NCBI GenBank assembly: GCA_964543935.1
Contig: CAZJAK010000056.1
Coordinates: 1 to 14,557 of the forward strand
Length of the DNA stretch: 14,557 bases
Source: JAAYDK01 sp964543935
GTDB taxonomy: Bacteria; Spirochaetota; Spirochaetia; Sphaerochaetales; Sphaerochaetaceae
Reading direction: 5' to 3'
A program made the position numbers and the translations under genes. The notes beneath the pieces were generated by a model. It was not told the DNA's origin. It saw nothing but the letters and a program-made list of their open reading frames with translations, and did not search any database. This document shows positions 13,665-14,557 of the stretch, one piece after another. Position 1 is the stretch's first letter. Each line of letters opens with the position of its first letter.

Positions 13665-13707
13665 TTTGTACAAACATCCCCAACCAGGCGTCCTTTTTTG
13701 GTATAAT
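13665..13707 (+). promoter_or_regulatory. Extended -10 promoter of the PucR-type gene with upstream palindrome
   Basis: A consensus -10 TATAAT (13702-13707) is preceded by an extended TGG and by a T-run, with no recognisable -35. The palindrome TTTGTACAAA (13665-13674) is centred about 44 bp upstream of the expected start. A weak -35 plus a site near -40 is the usual arrangement for an activator, and PucR-type proteins are typically activators. The same core occurs at 1248-1261. Confidence 0.5.
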
Positions 13708-13740
13708 GGCACTAACACGGCATGGGCGTGGGAGTTTGAG

Positions 13741-14557
13741 ATGGGTATCAGTTTACGCGAAGCGATGAGGATTTTTCCCTTTTCCGAAGCCGTGCTAGTG
13801 GCGGGAGCCTCAGGCATGGACGCTGTGGTCGATTCAGTAAACATCCAAGAGATCCCGCAGGTGGCCCGTTGGCTTAAAGGTGGAGAGATTGTCTTCACAG
13901 CCGGCTACGCCTTCCAGAAACCTGGTGACGGGGCCGTGTTGATCCGTCAGTTGAAGGAAAAGGGAGCAGCCGCACTCGCGGTCAAACCTGGACAATATCT
14001 CAGCACCATTCCCGCCGACATGATCGCCTGTGCCGATGAGGTGGGATTCGCCTTATTCGAACTCCCCGCCACCCTCCCCTACATGGACTGCATGGTCCCC
14101 ATCCTCGAATGCCTGACCCAGAAGCGTCTCTATGCATTGGAAAAAACCGAAGCGATCCGGGAGCGGCTCACCCGAGCAATCATCCAAGGGCAAGGGTTGG
14201 ACGGACTGTGCAAAGTCCTTGAATCAACCTTCGGCTGCTCGGTGATGGTCATGACCCCCCAAGGCTTGGTTCTCTCACACAGCCTGCGCAGCTCGGAAGA
14301 CTTGCTGTTCGAAGAAAAGTTGAAACACTGTTGCAGCCGCACCTTCCAACACGCCAGCCCCGACTCATTCGCTGTCAACACCTGCACCAACATGGAATTG
14401 TGCGACACTCATGTGGTAGCCTACCCGATAAGCGTCGAGCACGAACTGCTGGCGGTTCTCTTTGTGACTTCCACCATAGCCTCGCTAGACAGTGTGCAGA
14501 TGTTGCTGTTGGAGAACGTTGGATCGATGGTGACTATCGAGTTGCTGAAGGAACGGG
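13741..14557 (+). CDS. PucR-family transcriptional regulator, 3' end outside the window
   Basis: 272 residues are visible, open to the end of the window with no stop. The N-terminal PucR domain (about residues 5-125) begins SLREAMRIFPFSEAVLVAGASGMD and contains NIQEIPQVARWLKGGEIVFTAGYAF, the characteristic W-L-x-G-G-E-(I/L)-V-(F/L)-T segment, then EKGAAALAVKPGQYL and ELPATLPYMD. A helical linker (ALEKTEAIRERLTRAIIQGQGLDGLCKVL) leads to a GAF-like sensor region (CSVMVMTPQGLVLSHS ... AYPISVEHELLAVLFV). The C-terminal helix-turn-helix expected for this family would lie beyond the window. GGGAG is 6 nt before the ATG. PucR proteins usually activate catabolic genes; whether it controls the sugar locus or genes to the right is unknown. 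Confidence 0.9.
   Translation, partial: MGISLREAMRIFPFSEAVLVAGASGMDAVVDSVNIQEIPQVARWLKGGEIVFTAGYAFQKPGDGAVLIRQLKEKGAAALAVKPGQYLSTIPADMIACADEVGFALFELPATLPYMDCMVPILECLTQKRLYALEKTEAIRERLTRAIIQGQGLDGLCKVLESTFGCSVMVMTPQGLVLSHSLRSSEDLLFEEKLKHCCSRTFQHASPDSFAVNTCTNMELCDTHVVAYPISVEHELLAVLFVTSTIASLDSVQMLLLENVGSMVTIELLKER

Noticed and set aside
13470..13898. 142-codon minus-strand frame overlapping the start of the PucR-type gene
   Set aside because: It covers the PucR promoter and first 50 codons on the opposite strand; the PucR frame has family motifs and this one has none.

Overview
The window looks like part of a spirochaete chromosome, most probably a Sphaerochaeta-like anaerobic sugar fermenter. 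This is an inference from three things: the exported solute-binding protein begins its mature part with the TGGAEQ-type sequence common in that group, the transporter is a CUT1 type with no ATPase gene of its own, and the locus is rich in sugar regulators. The genes are GC-rich with C-ending codons, while the intergenic regions are AT-rich. No rRNA, tRNA, CRISPR array, transposase or integrase was found.

Layout. (1) 1-269 holds no gene I can support. (2) 270-821 (minus) is a small winged-helix regulator of lower GC than its neighbours. (3) 822-1544 is a long gene-free stretch. It contains a dense set of inverted repeats at 952-1190 (possible structured RNA), a 14-bp palindrome, and a very good sigma70 promoter at 1393-1420. 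(4) 1545-8304 (plus) is a six-gene operon: sugar-binding protein, two CUT1 permeases, a 601-residue FAD-dependent oxidoreductase with an extra C-terminal beta domain, a TIM-barrel sugar isomerase/epimerase-like protein, and a Cof-type HAD phosphatase. (5) 8306-13348 (minus) converges on that operon. In transcription order it has a LacI-type repressor, a second FAD-dependent oxidoreductase of the same family, a ROK-family regulator with its own promoter, and two proteins of unknown function: a predicted beta-sandwich of about 315 residues and a 109-residue partner. (6) 13349-13740 is a divergent regulatory region. (7) 13741 to the window end (plus) is a PucR-type regulator cut off by the window edge.

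The genes fit together as one catabolic locus. A glycoside or oligosaccharide would be captured and imported by the CUT1 system, which probably borrows a shared MsmK/UgpC-like ATPase. It would then be processed in the cytoplasm by one or both FAD enzymes, the TIM-barrel protein and possibly the beta-sandwich pair. LacI and ROK proteins would sense the sugar. No classical glycoside hydrolase, sugar kinase or NAD-dependent Gfo/Idh dehydrogenase is present, so an oxidative, non-hydrolytic route is a plausible but unproven reading. The strongest regulatory evidence is three promoters with palindromes: LacI at 13362-13409, ROK at 10883-10933, and the operon promoter at 1393-1420.
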